A stretch of 64,000 bases of DNA from Borrelia recurrentis A1. GTDB taxonomy: Bacteria; Spirochaetota; Spirochaetia; Borreliales; Borreliaceae. A program made the position numbers and the translations under genes. This document shows, one piece after another, positions 20,210 to 30,440 of the stretch (its first letter is position 1; each line of letters opens with the position of its first letter). Where the stretch lies: NCBI RefSeq assembly GCF_000019705.1, contig NC_011244.1, positions 124,001-188,000 of the forward strand. Direction: 5' to 3'. The notes beneath the pieces are model-generated. The model had not been told where the DNA came from and made no database searches. It saw only the letters and a program-made list of their open reading frames with translations.

Positions 20210-21355
20210 ATGGAAACAGCACCTAAAAAACTTATTAACAAGTCTATTAATTATTATAACTCTCATAAATACGCAGACGTAATAAAACTTATAGAAAAGG
20301 AAATTTTTTTCTATAAAGATTACTATATTTATCATTATATTTTAGGAATGTCTTATCTTAGAATGGGAAATTTAGGAAACGCTCAAATATATCTAAAAAA
20401 AGCTTATACTTTAAATCCAACAGAACCAGATGTCAAACAATCAATAGCAATACTATTAGCAGCTCAAGGTAAAGAAGACAAAGCTATACAAATATGGCTT
20501 AAAATGATAGAAGATAATCAAGATATAAAACGTTCAGAATTATCATTAGAAATCATCAGAAAACATCCTATTCAAGGAACATTATTTCTTACAAAAAACA
20601 AAATATATGATAAATTATTTCCAAAAATCAAAATAGAAAAAGGAGAGAATTTTTATAAATTAACAAAAATAATATTATCAATAGTTAGTATTTCATTTTT
20701 GCTAATAGCAATATTTTCATTTACAAATTTCAAAGAAAATATTAAATTAATAATAAATAATTCTCAAACAAACATAAAAAAAACTATTAACAATGTAGCA
20801 ACATATATTGATGACATCAAAATAAATGACAAAGAAAAAATAAAAAATTATGAAGGACAATTTGTATTCATACTAACTGAAACTGAAATTAAAAATTCAT
20901 TTCAAAAAATAAAAAGCCATTTAAAAAATGGTAAAGACAATTTTGCAAGGATCGAAATAAATAAAATATTAAATTCAAATGCATCAGAATCAATAAAACT
21001 TAAAGCCAAAAATCTTGCAAGTTTTATATCAAACCCAGATTTTATCACATTTGACGATTTTTTAATTTTAAAAGAAATTAAAAAAAATCCACTAATTTAT
21101 TCAGATGTATACGTTAAATGGGAAGGAATTATCAATAATATTGAAAAAAAAAATAACATAACCTACTTTGATTTTTATGTAGGATACAATAAAGATATAC
21201 TTGAGGGAATAATAACAACAAAAATAAACTTTGATATTGAAATTAATTTCAAAGACTGTGTTGAAATATTAGGACAAATCAAATATGAATACAATACAAA
21301 TACATTGCTCTTAAATGCAATCACAATTCGCAAAATCAAAAAAGAAAAAGAATAA
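20210..21355 (+). CDS. TPR protein with one membrane segment
   Basis: The 381-residue protein starts with TPR units (IYHYILGMSYLRMGNLGNAQ; KKAYTLNPTEPDVKQSIAIL), has one membrane helix at about residues 157-175 (ILSIVSISFLLIAIFSF), and ends in a domain with little similarity to anything I know (EGIINNIEKKNNITYFDFYV; ILGQIKYEYNTNTLLLNAI). The last part looks like an OB-fold-like beta domain. Orientation suggests a cytoplasmic TPR part and a periplasmic C-terminus. It is transcribed away from the greA block across a 186-base intergenic region and converges on hisS. Confidence 0.7.
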   Translation: METAPKKLINKSINYYNSHKYADVIKLIEKEIFFYKDYYIYHYILGMSYLRMGNLGNAQIYLKKAYTLNPTEPDVKQSIAILLAAQGKEDKAIQIWLKMIEDNQDIKRSELSLEIIRKHPIQGTLFLTKNKIYDKLFPKIKIEKGENFYKLTKIILSIVSISFLLIAIFSFTNFKENIKLIINNSQTNIKKTINNVATYIDDIKINDKEKIKNYEGQFVFILTETEIKNSFQKIKSHLKNGKDNFARIEINKILNSNASESIKLKAKNLASFISNPDFITFDDFLILKEIKKNPLIYSDVYVKWEGIINNIEKKNNITYFDFYVGYNKDILEGIITTKINFDIEINFKDCVEILGQIKYEYNTNTLLLNAITIRKIKKEKE

Positions 21356-21385
21356 ATTTAATTTTAAAAAATAATAAAATTTAAC

Positions 21386-21405
21386 CACCTTTAATTAAAA
21401 AGGTG
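21386..21405. terminator. Hairpin between convergent genes, overlapping the hisS end
   Basis: CACCTTT (21386-21392) and AAAGGTG (21399-21405) form a 7-bp stem with a six-base loop. On the minus strand it is followed by a T-rich run (TTAAATTTTATTATTTTTT), as in an intrinsic terminator for hisS. The hisS stop codon lies in the loop region, so the hairpin overlaps the coding end. Plus-strand transcripts from the TPR gene would meet the same stem. Confidence 0.5.
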
Positions 21406-22765
21406 TGCATAAAAATTTATCATTACCCTTAATAAACTTAATAGCCTCATCAAAAGACAATAAAAGTTCTTCCTTTTTGGTTAAATCTCTAACCTTTAAC
21501 TTACCTTCTTGATATTCTTCTTGCCCCACAAAAATTAAAAATCTTATAGCCTTAGCAAGAGCATACTCTATTTGAATCTTAATATTTTTACCATCTTTAC
21601 TCTTAGGATATACCTCACAAGCAATATTATTTATCTTAGAATAATCATGTCTTCTAAATTTATCTGCAAGTTTATAATAATAATCTTGCAAAGTATCGTC
21701 TATATTAACAATTAATACTCTAGAACTGGCTTTAACTACAAACAACTTAATGTAATTAAATTTATCAATTTCAATTATATCTTGAATCCTATCAATACCA
21801 AAAGATCCTCCAACCCCTGAAACTTTTTGCAAAGAACCAGAAAATAAAGACAATAAATTATCATATCTCCCACCACTACAAATACTTCCCATATTAACAC
21901 CTAACATTTCAGCCTCAAATACAAGTCCGGTATAATAATCAAGTCCACGCACTATCTTTAAATTAAAATTAAAAGCATCTTGAATTCCCAATGCATTCAA
22001 ATGCACAAAAATATCTTCTATTCTCTTAACAGCATTATTATCTCCTAAAATACTTCTTAAAGCCTTTACTTTATTACTAAAAGTTCCATCTAAATTTACA
22101 AATTCTAATACTAAATCAACATGCTCTTCACTTAACTCTAAAAGCAAATTTTCTCGTACAGCCTCAATTCCTATTTTGTCTAATTTGTCTATATTCCTTA
22201 AAATAAAAATGGATTTATCCTTTAATCCCAACTTTTCAATATAAGTATTTAATATTCCAATATGAGAAAAGTGAATAACAAATTTTATATTAATACCTTC
22301 TATAAAATTTAAAAAAACCTCTTCAAGTCCACAATAAACAATAGATAAAATCTCAGCATCACTACGAAAAGTATCCTCACCTAATATATCAAAATCAAAT
22401 TGCATGAACTCTCTATATCTGCCCTTTTGAGTATTCTCACCCCTAAATACCTTACCTATTTGAGACCTTCTGAAAGGAAATTTAATCTTAGATTTATTAG
22501 TAGCCATAAATCTTGCAAAAGGAACGGTCAAGTCAAAACGCATGGAAACATCCCTATCTCCATTATCCTTAAATCTATAAATTTGCTTTTCTACTTCATC
22601 CCCACCCTTTTTTAAAAGAAATTCAGAATACTCAAGAATAGGAGTATCTATTAAATCAAAATTATAAGAAACCAGAACACTATATATTTGTTTTATAATA
22701 TGAGTACGAATTAACGCTTCTTTCGGCAAATAATCTCTAAAACCTTTTAAAGTTCTAACATCCAC
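21395..22765 (-). CDS. hisS: Histidyl-tRNA synthetase
   Basis: The 456-residue class II synthetase attaches histidine to tRNA-His. It contains GFRDYLPKEALIR at the start and the motif 2 region VFRGENTQKGRYREFMQFDF. The histidine-specific motif IVRGLDYYTGLVFEAE and motif 3 (GGSFGIDRIQDII) follow. An anticodon-binding domain occupies the C-terminal ~100 residues. Length is normal. It has its own upstream region shared with the divergent penicillin-binding protein gene. Confidence 0.95.
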   Translation of the reverse strand: MDVRTLKGFRDYLPKEALIRTHIIKQIYSVLVSYNFDLIDTPILEYSEFLLKKGGDEVEKQIYRFKDNGDRDVSMRFDLTVPFARFMATNKSKIKFPFRRSQIGKVFRGENTQKGRYREFMQFDFDILGEDTFRSDAEILSIVYCGLEEVFLNFIEGINIKFVIHFSHIGILNTYIEKLGLKDKSIFILRNIDKLDKIGIEAVRENLLLELSEEHVDLVLEFVNLDGTFSNKVKALRSILGDNNAVKRIEDIFVHLNALGIQDAFNFNLKIVRGLDYYTGLVFEAEMLGVNMGSICSGGRYDNLLSLFSGSLQKVSGVGGSFGIDRIQDIIEIDKFNYIKLFVVKASSRVLIVNIDDTLQDYYYKLADKFRRHDYSKINNIACEVYPKSKDGKNIKIQIEYALAKAIRFLIFVGQEEYQEGKLKVRDLTKKEELLLSFDEAIKFIKGNDKFLCTPF

Positions 22766-22904
22766 TATATTTCAACCTCTACTAATTTCAAATTTAATCT
22801 TTTCATAATATAATATTATAAATATGAGAAAAAATTAATCAAAATTAATAATAAAATTCTTAAGTATTATGATATTTATTCAAAAATAAGGAGCATCTAA
22901 ATAA

Positions 22905-24785
22905 TTGATGAATAAAAATTTTGCTAGTAGCTTAAGATTAAACATCATACTGATAATTTTTCTCATAATAACACTGTTAACAATCTATCAATATTTCATA
23001 CTAATGTTTTCAAAAAATATGCAACATTTTCCTCAAAAAATAAATCATATATCAAGAAGGGGTAACATTTATGATAGAAATGGCAAAATAATAGCTTTCT
23101 CTTCAAAATCATATTCAGTAGGAACAGATCCAAGAAAAATAAAAAATATTGTAAACACGTCAGAAACTCTTGGGGCAATATTAAAAATTGATCCTCAAAC
23201 AATAAAACAAAAACTGTTGTCAAAAAAAGGATTTCAGTATATAAAACGACAAATAACAAAAGAAGAATCAGAACTAATCAAAAGAATTCAATCAGAAGGA
23301 AGACTAAAAGATATCATACTTTATCCAGATTATAAAAGAATTTATCCATTTAAAGAATTGACAAGCAATATTACAGGATTTGTAGGTATTGATAATATTG
23401 GACTTACAGGTATTGAATTTTCTCTAAACTCCATATTAAACGAAGATTTTACAAAACAACAATATATAAATGACAAACTAAGTACAAACAATATTTACCT
23501 AACAATAGACATAGATCTTCAAAACAATATAAATCAAATAGCCAAAAAATATTTTCAAGAAAATAAACCTGAAAATATGATTACAATAGTAATGGATGCT
23601 AAGAATGGAGAAATTTTATCAATGCTTCAATTTCCACAATATGATGCCAATTATTATTCACAATATTCTAAAGAGATATGGAACAACTTTTCAACATCAC
23701 TAACCTATGAACCTGGAAGTATTAATAAAATATTTACAGTAGCTATTCTATTAGATAGTGGATTATTAAAACCAAACGAAAAATTTTTAGATAACGGTAT
23801 ATATCAAAAAAAATTCAAATCAGGAGAAACAATTATAATTAAAACATTAAATCCTCCTTATGATTATATTGATCTTAGTGGAATTTTACTTTATTCCTCT
23901 AATGTAGGAATAGCTCATCTTACAGACAAAATCAACAATGAATATTTCTATAACAAACTAATAGATTTTGGTTTTGGAGAAAGAGTTGGATTCCCTTTCC
24001 CCGGAGAAACAAAAGGCATCTTAAATCATCATTCAAAATGGTCAGGACGAAGCAAAGCCACAATTGGGTTTGGACAAGAAATAGGGGTTTCTGCTATTCA
24101 AATATTACAAGCTGCTAGCGTATTGAGTAACAAAGGAATCATGTTAAAACCAAAAATCATAAAAAAAATAATCAATGAAATGCAAGATACAATTCAAGAA
24201 TTTCCTAAAGAAGAAATTAAAAAAGTAATATCTGAACACACAGCACAAAAAGTTTTAAAATTGATGAGAGAAGTTGTAAATAAAGGAGGCATACCAAAAC
24301 TTAAGACAAAAAACTTAAGCATTTCAGCCAAAAGTGGAACTTCCCAAGTAATAGATCAAAATACAGGTAAATATTCAAATGAAGATTATACATCTTCAAT
24401 ACTCGTAATATATCCTACAGAAGATCCAAAATATATTATTTATGTCGTATACAGATACCCTAAAAAAATCATATATGGAACAAGAATCGCTGCACCAATG
24501 GCTAAAGAAATAATAAATTTAATTGAACAGAAAAACAATAAAGAAGAATACAACAAAATTAAAATTTCTTCAAAAATCAGTATACCAAAACCTATAATAA
24601 AACATAACATAAAAGAAACTTTGCCAAACCTCAAGGGACTCTCTAAAAGAGACTTAATGAAAATTTTAAAAGACTATATAAATATAAAAATAAATATTAA
24701 AGGAAATGGCTTTGTATACAAACAGTCTCATTCACCTAACACAAAATTAAAAGATATAAAAGAACTTGAGATAATATTACAATAA
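22905..24785 (+). CDS. Class B penicillin-binding protein (FtsI/PBP2-like transpeptidase)
   Basis: The 626-residue protein has an N-terminal membrane anchor (residues 12-35) and a pedestal domain starting HISRRGNIYDRNGKIIA. The transpeptidase domain has all three motifs: SINK (S272 nucleophile, K275), SSN (331-333) and KSGT (476-479). A PASTA-like module closes the protein (LPNLKGLSKRDLMKILKDY). It cross-links peptidoglycan, most likely at the septum as FtsI. TTG 22905 lies 11 bases after AAGGAG; ATG 22908 is the alternative start. No mur or fts genes lie beside it, unlike the dcw cluster elsewhere. Confidence 0.88.
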   Translation: MMNKNFASSLRLNIILIIFLIITLLTIYQYFILMFSKNMQHFPQKINHISRRGNIYDRNGKIIAFSSKSYSVGTDPRKIKNIVNTSETLGAILKIDPQTIKQKLLSKKGFQYIKRQITKEESELIKRIQSEGRLKDIILYPDYKRIYPFKELTSNITGFVGIDNIGLTGIEFSLNSILNEDFTKQQYINDKLSTNNIYLTIDIDLQNNINQIAKKYFQENKPENMITIVMDAKNGEILSMLQFPQYDANYYSQYSKEIWNNFSTSLTYEPGSINKIFTVAILLDSGLLKPNEKFLDNGIYQKKFKSGETIIIKTLNPPYDYIDLSGILLYSSNVGIAHLTDKINNEYFYNKLIDFGFGERVGFPFPGETKGILNHHSKWSGRSKATIGFGQEIGVSAIQILQAASVLSNKGIMLKPKIIKKIINEMQDTIQEFPKEEIKKVISEHTAQKVLKLMREVVNKGGIPKLKTKNLSISAKSGTSQVIDQNTGKYSNEDYTSSILVIYPTEDPKYIIYVVYRYPKKIIYGTRIAAPMAKEIINLIEQKNNKEEYNKIKISSKISIPKPIIKHNIKETLPNLKGLSKRDLMKILKDYINIKINIKGNGFVYKQSHSPNTKLKDIKELEIILQ

Positions 24786-24786
24786 A

Positions 24787-26676
24787 TCAAGAGAATAAAT
24801 TTTTTATCTCATTTCGATAAAAATTCGAAATATAATTACGCTTAATATCCATTTTAATAGACATCTCTTTCCCTACTTCAAATGGCTTTTCTAAAAGAAC
24901 AAACTTTAGTATCTGCTCAAAAGGTTTAAATCCATTGGCCCTATTAATAAGTTTTTTTATCTCATCACCAATAGCTTTAAGAACAATATTATTTGCAATA
25001 ATTTGTTGTTTATTAGTATCACGAATTTTATGCCCTATGCTCTCTAAATATTTATTTATCTCCTCAAAATTAGGAAGAATTAATGCACCTAAAAATTTTT
25101 GATCTTGCCCAACAACAACAGCTTTCTCAATAAGTAAAGATTCTTCAAGCTTAATTTCAATGGGAGCAGGTTCAATATTTTCTCCATTGTTTAAAACAAT
25201 AGTATCTTTCTCCCTCCCTATAATTTGAACAACATTATCTTTTGACAATTTCACAATATCACCCGTATCTAAAAATCCATCATCACCAATAACTTGCCTT
25301 GTAGCCTCTATATCTTGATAATATCCAATCATAACTTGAGGACCTTTAATAAACAAAACTCCTTTCCCAGGTTTTTTAAGTTTTACGCCATTCTCATCTC
25401 TAATCTCAGCAATAGTTCCGGGTAATATTTTACCACTAGTACCAACAATTATCTTTCCATACTCATTAGATGCAACACCTGGAGATGCCTCCGTTAAGCC
25501 ATAAGCATTAGCAAGATTAATACCAATTGCATTAAAAAACCTCACAACATACAAAGGTATGCTACCACCACCAGAAATACCAACAACAAAATTATTGCCT
25601 AAAACTTTTTTTATTTTTTTAAATACAATCAAATTTCCCAAAACATTCAAAGGAAATAAAACTATTACTCCCAAAATACTTAAAATTTTTTTGAAAGGTA
25701 TTAATAAATCCAGTCCATTATCAGGATATAAACCTAAAATTATTCTACGACAAATGTCACTAATACATGCAAATTTAACAAAAATCCTAAACAATAACCT
25801 TACAAAAAAGTTTTTTTTTGAAATCTCTTTAACAATATTTTGTTTTATTGCAATCCAAAGTCTAGGAACAGCAGCAATATAATGAGGATTAATATTTCTA
25901 ATATCATCAAGCATATTTCTTGGAACAATATTTGAAAATAAACAAGTCATACCTTTAAGAAAAATATTATAAGAAAATGACCTTTGAAATGAATGCCAAA
26001 TTGGCAAAATACACATAAATATCTGCCCCTCAGTAACACTAATCATCCGACTAAAACTAGACACCTGATAAAGAAAATTAGCATGAGAGAGCATCACTCC
26101 TTTAGGATTTCCTGTAGTACCAGAAGTATATATTATTGTTGCCATATCATTAAGACTAATATTATTGACAGTCTCAATAATCTCTTCATCCTGTCTCGCA
26201 TTTTCTCCAATTAAAATACACTCTTTATAAGTATAAACTTCAAACTCACTAAAACGTAATTTATCTTTTTCATACAAATCATCAATAACAATTACAGTAG
26301 GTTTTATTTGAAACTTAAGCTTAATAATTAAATCAAGAAGATCTACATTTTCAACTATGATTACATTCGGAACAATATTATTAATAATTATTTCAGCCTC
26401 AAAAAGAGTAATATCAATACCCTTAGGAACATCAACAGCACCTAAAGATAAAATCGCAAAATCTATAACACTCCATTCAATTCTATTTTCAGAACAAATA
26501 AATACTTTATCTTGATATCTTAAATTAATTTTCCTTAAAAAGGAAGCAAATTTTAAAACATTCTCTTTCAAATCAGCATAAGTAACTTTAAAATAGTCTT
26601 TATTATTTTTATATATTTGTGCAATTCCACAACCATGCTTACTAGCAATCTCAAAAAAAGTCTTTACTATTGACAT
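24787..26676 (-). CDS. Long-chain acyl-CoA synthetase (AMP-forming)
   Basis: The 629-residue ANL-superfamily enzyme activates fatty acids as acyl-AMP and then acyl-CoA. The AMP-binding motif IIYTSGTTGNPKG lies at about residues 180-195. NAYGLTEASPG and the adenylation-site phrase GDDGFLDTGDIVKLSKDN follow. The C-terminal lysine domain is reached (KPFEVGKEMSIKMDIKRNYI). Borrelia cannot make fatty acids and must take them from the host, so this enzyme fits lipid salvage. It ends 1 base after the divergent PBP frame. Upstream, 215 bases without a gene separate it from the bes operon. Confidence 0.88.
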   Translation of the reverse strand: MSIVKTFFEIASKHGCGIAQIYKNNKDYFKVTYADLKENVLKFASFLRKINLRYQDKVFICSENRIEWSVIDFAILSLGAVDVPKGIDITLFEAEIIINNIVPNVIIVENVDLLDLIIKLKFQIKPTVIVIDDLYEKDKLRFSEFEVYTYKECILIGENARQDEEIIETVNNISLNDMATIIYTSGTTGNPKGVMLSHANFLYQVSSFSRMISVTEGQIFMCILPIWHSFQRSFSYNIFLKGMTCLFSNIVPRNMLDDIRNINPHYIAAVPRLWIAIKQNIVKEISKKNFFVRLLFRIFVKFACISDICRRIILGLYPDNGLDLLIPFKKILSILGVIVLFPLNVLGNLIVFKKIKKVLGNNFVVGISGGGSIPLYVVRFFNAIGINLANAYGLTEASPGVASNEYGKIIVGTSGKILPGTIAEIRDENGVKLKKPGKGVLFIKGPQVMIGYYQDIEATRQVIGDDGFLDTGDIVKLSKDNVVQIIGREKDTIVLNNGENIEPAPIEIKLEESLLIEKAVVVGQDQKFLGALILPNFEEINKYLESIGHKIRDTNKQQIIANNIVLKAIGDEIKKLINRANGFKPFEQILKFVLLEKPFEVGKEMSIKMDIKRNYISNFYRNEIKNLFS

Positions 26677-26891
26677 ATGATCCTACTACAAACTTATTAT
26701 AAAGAATTATTACTAACAATTATAACATTTTAAATAACAAAATCATAACTTAATCTTGCCTGAGAATATACCAATTAATAAGATATATCTTAATCTTATT
26801 TAATGTAACAATTTATAATATTTACCAAATTCTCAAATTACTAACAAACATCTATAAAACAAAATTATATAAAGTAAAAATTAATAAAAGC
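26677..26891. promoter_or_regulatory. Intergenic region with a perfect 14-base palindrome
   Basis: No gene is seen here. TAAGATATATCTTA at 26779-26792 is a perfect palindrome in the presumed control region of the acyl-CoA synthetase gene, downstream of the bes operon. It has too little GC to be a terminator. It could be an operator, but palindromes of pure A/T character also arise by chance in this base composition. Confidence 0.25.
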
Positions 26892-27185
26892 CTAATTACC
26901 AATAACAAAAAATTTAATTCCCTCAGTAGGATATTTTTTATCCAAAATTTCAGTAATATTTTTTAATTTCTCTACAATAATTAACTTATCTGTATAAACT
27001 ATAAAAATAAAATTCTCTTCAGGCCATACTTCATTACCCTGCCTTTCACCTTTTGTTCCTTTACCCTTAACATTATATACTTTAGAATAATATATAACCT
27101 CTCCTAATTCCTCTTCTATACTAGTTATACATTCATGAAAATCAAATTCTAAAGAAAAGTTAGAAATTATTTCAACCCTATACAC
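26892..27185 (-). CDS. PII-like protein, last gene of the bes efflux operon
   Basis: The 97-residue protein resembles the small PII-like group: a beta-alpha-beta start (YRVEIISNFSLEFDF), a central loop with GKGTKGERQGNEVWPEEN in the position of the PII T-loop, then FIFIVYTD and a C-terminal helix. PII-like proteins are trimers that sense small ligands and regulate a membrane partner; a subgroup is encoded beside RND metal-efflux pumps. It starts 12 bases after besB, so it is co-transcribed. Its target is therefore likely the BesABC pump, which is an inference. No ligand can be deduced. Confidence 0.62.
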   Translation of the reverse strand: MYRVEIISNFSLEFDFHECITSIEEELGEVIYYSKVYNVKGKGTKGERQGNEVWPEENFIFIVYTDKLIIVEKLKNITEILDKKYPTEGIKFFVIGN

Positions 27186-27197
27186 ACATCCTCCATA

Positions 27198-30100
27198 TCA
27201 ATTTTCATCTTCGTTAATAAAAAAATCATTAAATTTAACATTTCTATCAGTACCAATTTTAGAAATAACATCTTTATTTTCTTTTTTATTTAATAAGCCA
27301 TCTTGTTTCTTTTTACGATCTCTTTTAAAGACAAAAAAGAAGAATTTTATCAAAATAAAATTCTTTATAGAAAACTTAGAAAAAGCTTCAAAAAGCATAG
27401 GAATAAAAAGCAAAGCTAAAAATGTACTAGCAATCATTCCACCAATAAAGGTAAAAGCAATTGGTTTAATCAGTTCACTATTATTCGAATTTGAAAATGC
27501 CATTGGAAACAGTCCTATTATTGAGGTTAAAGAAGACATCAAAATTGGTCTAAATCTAGAACGACCCGCTTCAACTATTGCTTCTCTAAGCTTAAATCCT
27601 CTTTTAATCAATAAATTAATATAATCCACCAATACAATACCAGTATTAACAACAACACCAACAAGCATAAGCATACCAATCGCACTCAAAACAGAAATTT
27701 TTTCTCCTGATATAAAATAAATCAGTATAACACCTATTAAAGTCAATGGAATTGTAAATAGAATAATAAAAGGCTTTAGCAAAGATTCAAATTGTGCTGC
27801 CATTACTCCAAATACAAGCAAGACAGCCATTAAAATTATTACTTTAAATTGCTGCATACTATTTATAAATGAATCATATTCTCCTTCAAATTTAACCAAT
27901 ATACCATCCCTTTGTGGAACTTTATTAGTTACAAAATCTACTACATCTTCCGTAACAGAAGCTAAACTTTCATTTGGAGCAATACCTGCTGTCAGTGTAA
28001 TTACCAAAGATTGATCTTCTCGCAACAGACTGCTAACTCCTTTTGTCTTTCTCAAATTAGCTATTAAAGATAGAGGAATTTTTACACCAAATTTATTTAT
28101 AACAAATATATTATTCAAATCTTTCAATCCAACAATATTATTTCTATCAAGCTTAAGCAAAATATCATAACTCACTCCATTTTCAACATATTTTCCTGCC
28201 GAAATCCCATCAATATTGGCTCCAACTTCTCTTGAAATAGTTTCTATATTAATCCCATAAGAATAAGCTTTCTCCCTATCTATATCTATATCAATTTGCG
28301 GCTCTTCTTGTATATTAAGTCTAGGATTTATAAGACTTGGAAATCTTTTCTTTAAAAGATTAATCAACAATTCTCCATATTCCTTTGCATATTCAAAATT
28401 CAAAGATCTAATTTTAATTGCAATAGGAGACCCACCAAGAGAATTTCTATCTGATAAAGCATAAGAATTTAAAATAGGATAAAGACTCTTAACACGATTA
28501 TCAACTCTATACTGAATCTCTCTCCAATCATCAATTTCTTCTGTTGAAGACAATAAAACTCTAAAATAAAAACCTCCTGAATCTATATCAGAAACAATAC
28601 TTTTATAAGCCCTAATTTCACTTTTTAAAATTTCCAAAACCTTATCTGAATATGATTTTGAAATATCCAAGCTTGTTCTATTTGGAAAACTAAAAGAAAA
28701 AGTAATCACAGAAGGACGCTCATTAGGCATAAAAGATACATTTAAAAACGGAAACAAAACTAAACTTACAATAAAACTACATATAACAATAAACAAAAAA
28801 ATCAACTTATGATTCAAAACATAATTCAATAAAACAACATAAAATCTCTCTCCAAAAGCATAAACATTATGTAAAAAGCCATCAACTTTTTTAACTAATG
28901 TGTTTCTAATGGGTTTTTGAAAACTAGTATAAAGTTTAATATAGTAACTTGACAAAACCGGAACTAAAAAAACTGCAACAAACAAAGAAACCGTTAAAGA
29001 TATAACAATAGTAAAAGCAAAATCCCTAAGAAAATCACCAATCATACCCAATTCTGCTTTAAAAATAAGCATAGGTGCAAATACACAAATCGACGTTAAA
29101 GTTGCAGCCATAATTGGAATCATCATTTCTTGTGTTCCAAGAATAGCAGCAGATATAAGCTTTGCACCCTTTTGCCTATATCTATATATATTCTCTATAA
29201 CAACAATAGAACAATCCACAACCATACCAACACTTAAAGCAAGCCCTGATAAGCTCATAATATTTAATGAAATATTTGCAAAATACATTAAACAAAAAGT
29301 AATAATAATAGCTAATGGTATTGTAATGCCAATAATAATAGTTGCTCTAAAGCTTCTTAAAAAAAAGAAAATAATACATAATGCAAGAACTGCTCCTGAA
29401 TAAGCTGAATGAGAAACAGAAGAAAGAGCATTCTTAATATGTTCAGCATTATCTTTAAAAACATCTAGAGAAATATCTTTTGGAAGTATAAGTTTAATTT
29501 TTTCAAATTCTGCATTTACTGCATTTGAAACATTAACGAAATTTGCATCATTTTGTTTTTGTATAGATATACTAACAGAAGGTTTATCACTATAATATAC
29601 ATACTTTTCTTCTTTAAAAATAGTCTTAATACTTGCAACATCTCTCAACTTAATCTGAACTAAAGAATCATCTTGCAAAGAATAAGATTTATAAGCAATA
29701 ACAACATCTTCCAAATCTTTAATTGAATTAAAATTCCCAGATATTTGTACTTGATATTGTAAATCATTGTCCAAGATCTCACCAACAGAAAATTCAACAT
29801 TTTGAGAAGAAATAAATGGCACAATATCCGATAAAGTAAGTCCATATGCCTCCAACCTATTTTGAGAGACTTCAACTACAATATGTTTATCACCCCCTCC
29901 AGCAATATTTACAAGTCCAACCCCTGCAAGTCTTTCCAATCTGGGCTTTAAAAGCTCCTTTGCATACCTCTTAAGTTCTACAACAGACCTATCTGAATAC
30001 ATAAAAAATGATATTACTGGAATACCATCTAAACGATCTCTAGAAATCCTAGGTAAACCTGCTTCTTTTGGCAATAGACCTTTTGAAAACTCAAGTGTGT

Positions 30101-30425
30101 CCTTTACCTCATTTAAAGCCAAATCCAAATTGGTTCCATGATAAAAATTAAGCGTAATTTCACTATGCCCTTTAGAAGAAATACTACTTATTGTTTTGAT
30201 ATTCTTTACTAAAGACAAATTGCTTTCTAAAATGCGCGCAACTTTTTCTTCAACTTCCTTTGCAGAACTTCCTGCATAAAGAGTAGAAACGTAAAGATTG
30301 GCATCTTCAACATTGGGCAACAAATTAATATTTAATCTTGAAAAAGTATAAATACTAAGAATAATCAATAAAGAAAACAATATTAGCATCGTTATTGGTT
30401 TATTAACAACTTTTTTTACTAACAT
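27198..30425 (-). CDS. besB: RND efflux pump inner-membrane transporter BesB
   Basis: The protein of about 1075 residues has the RND layout: a first membrane helix (MLILFSLLIILSIYTF), a large periplasmic loop, six helices including LSGLALSVGMVVDCSIVVIE, then a repeat of the pattern in the second half (LSAIGMLMLVGVVVNTGIVL). It exports drugs or other compounds using the proton gradient, together with BesA and the outer-membrane channel BesC. ATG 30425 is preferred over TTG 30437 because GAGG lies 6 bases before it. The gene is intact, in contrast to besA upstream. Confidence 0.93.
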   Translation of the reverse strand: MLVKKVVNKPITMLILFSLLIILSIYTFSRLNINLLPNVEDANLYVSTLYAGSSAKEVEEKVARILESNLSLVKNIKTISSISSKGHSEITLNFYHGTNLDLALNEVKDTLEFSKGLLPKEAGLPRISRDRLDGIPVISFFMYSDRSVVELKRYAKELLKPRLERLAGVGLVNIAGGGDKHIVVEVSQNRLEAYGLTLSDIVPFISSQNVEFSVGEILDNDLQYQVQISGNFNSIKDLEDVVIAYKSYSLQDDSLVQIKLRDVASIKTIFKEEKYVYYSDKPSVSISIQKQNDANFVNVSNAVNAEFEKIKLILPKDISLDVFKDNAEHIKNALSSVSHSAYSGAVLALCIIFFFLRSFRATIIIGITIPLAIIITFCLMYFANISLNIMSLSGLALSVGMVVDCSIVVIENIYRYRQKGAKLISAAILGTQEMMIPIMAATLTSICVFAPMLIFKAELGMIGDFLRDFAFTIVISLTVSLFVAVFLVPVLSSYYIKLYTSFQKPIRNTLVKKVDGFLHNVYAFGERFYVVLLNYVLNHKLIFLFIVICSFIVSLVLFPFLNVSFMPNERPSVITFSFSFPNRTSLDISKSYSDKVLEILKSEIRAYKSIVSDIDSGGFYFRVLLSSTEEIDDWREIQYRVDNRVKSLYPILNSYALSDRNSLGGSPIAIKIRSLNFEYAKEYGELLINLLKKRFPSLINPRLNIQEEPQIDIDIDREKAYSYGINIETISREVGANIDGISAGKYVENGVSYDILLKLDRNNIVGLKDLNNIFVINKFGVKIPLSLIANLRKTKGVSSLLREDQSLVITLTAGIAPNESLASVTEDVVDFVTNKVPQRDGILVKFEGEYDSFINSMQQFKVIILMAVLLVFGVMAAQFESLLKPFIILFTIPLTLIGVILIYFISGEKISVLSAIGMLMLVGVVVNTGIVLVDYINLLIKRGFKLREAIVEAGRSRFRPILMSSLTSIIGLFPMAFSNSNNSELIKPIAFTFIGGMIASTFLALLFIPMLFEAFSKFSIKNFILIKFFFFVFKRDRKKKQDGLLNKKENKDVISKIGTDRNVKFNDFFINEDEN

Positions 30426-30440
30426 AATTAACCTCAAAAA

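Noticed and set aside
26779..26792. Palindrome TAAGATATATCTTA as a fatty-acid regulator site.
   Set aside because: It is pure chance-prone A/T-rich sequence without a known regulator or second copy in the window; listed only as a weak feature.
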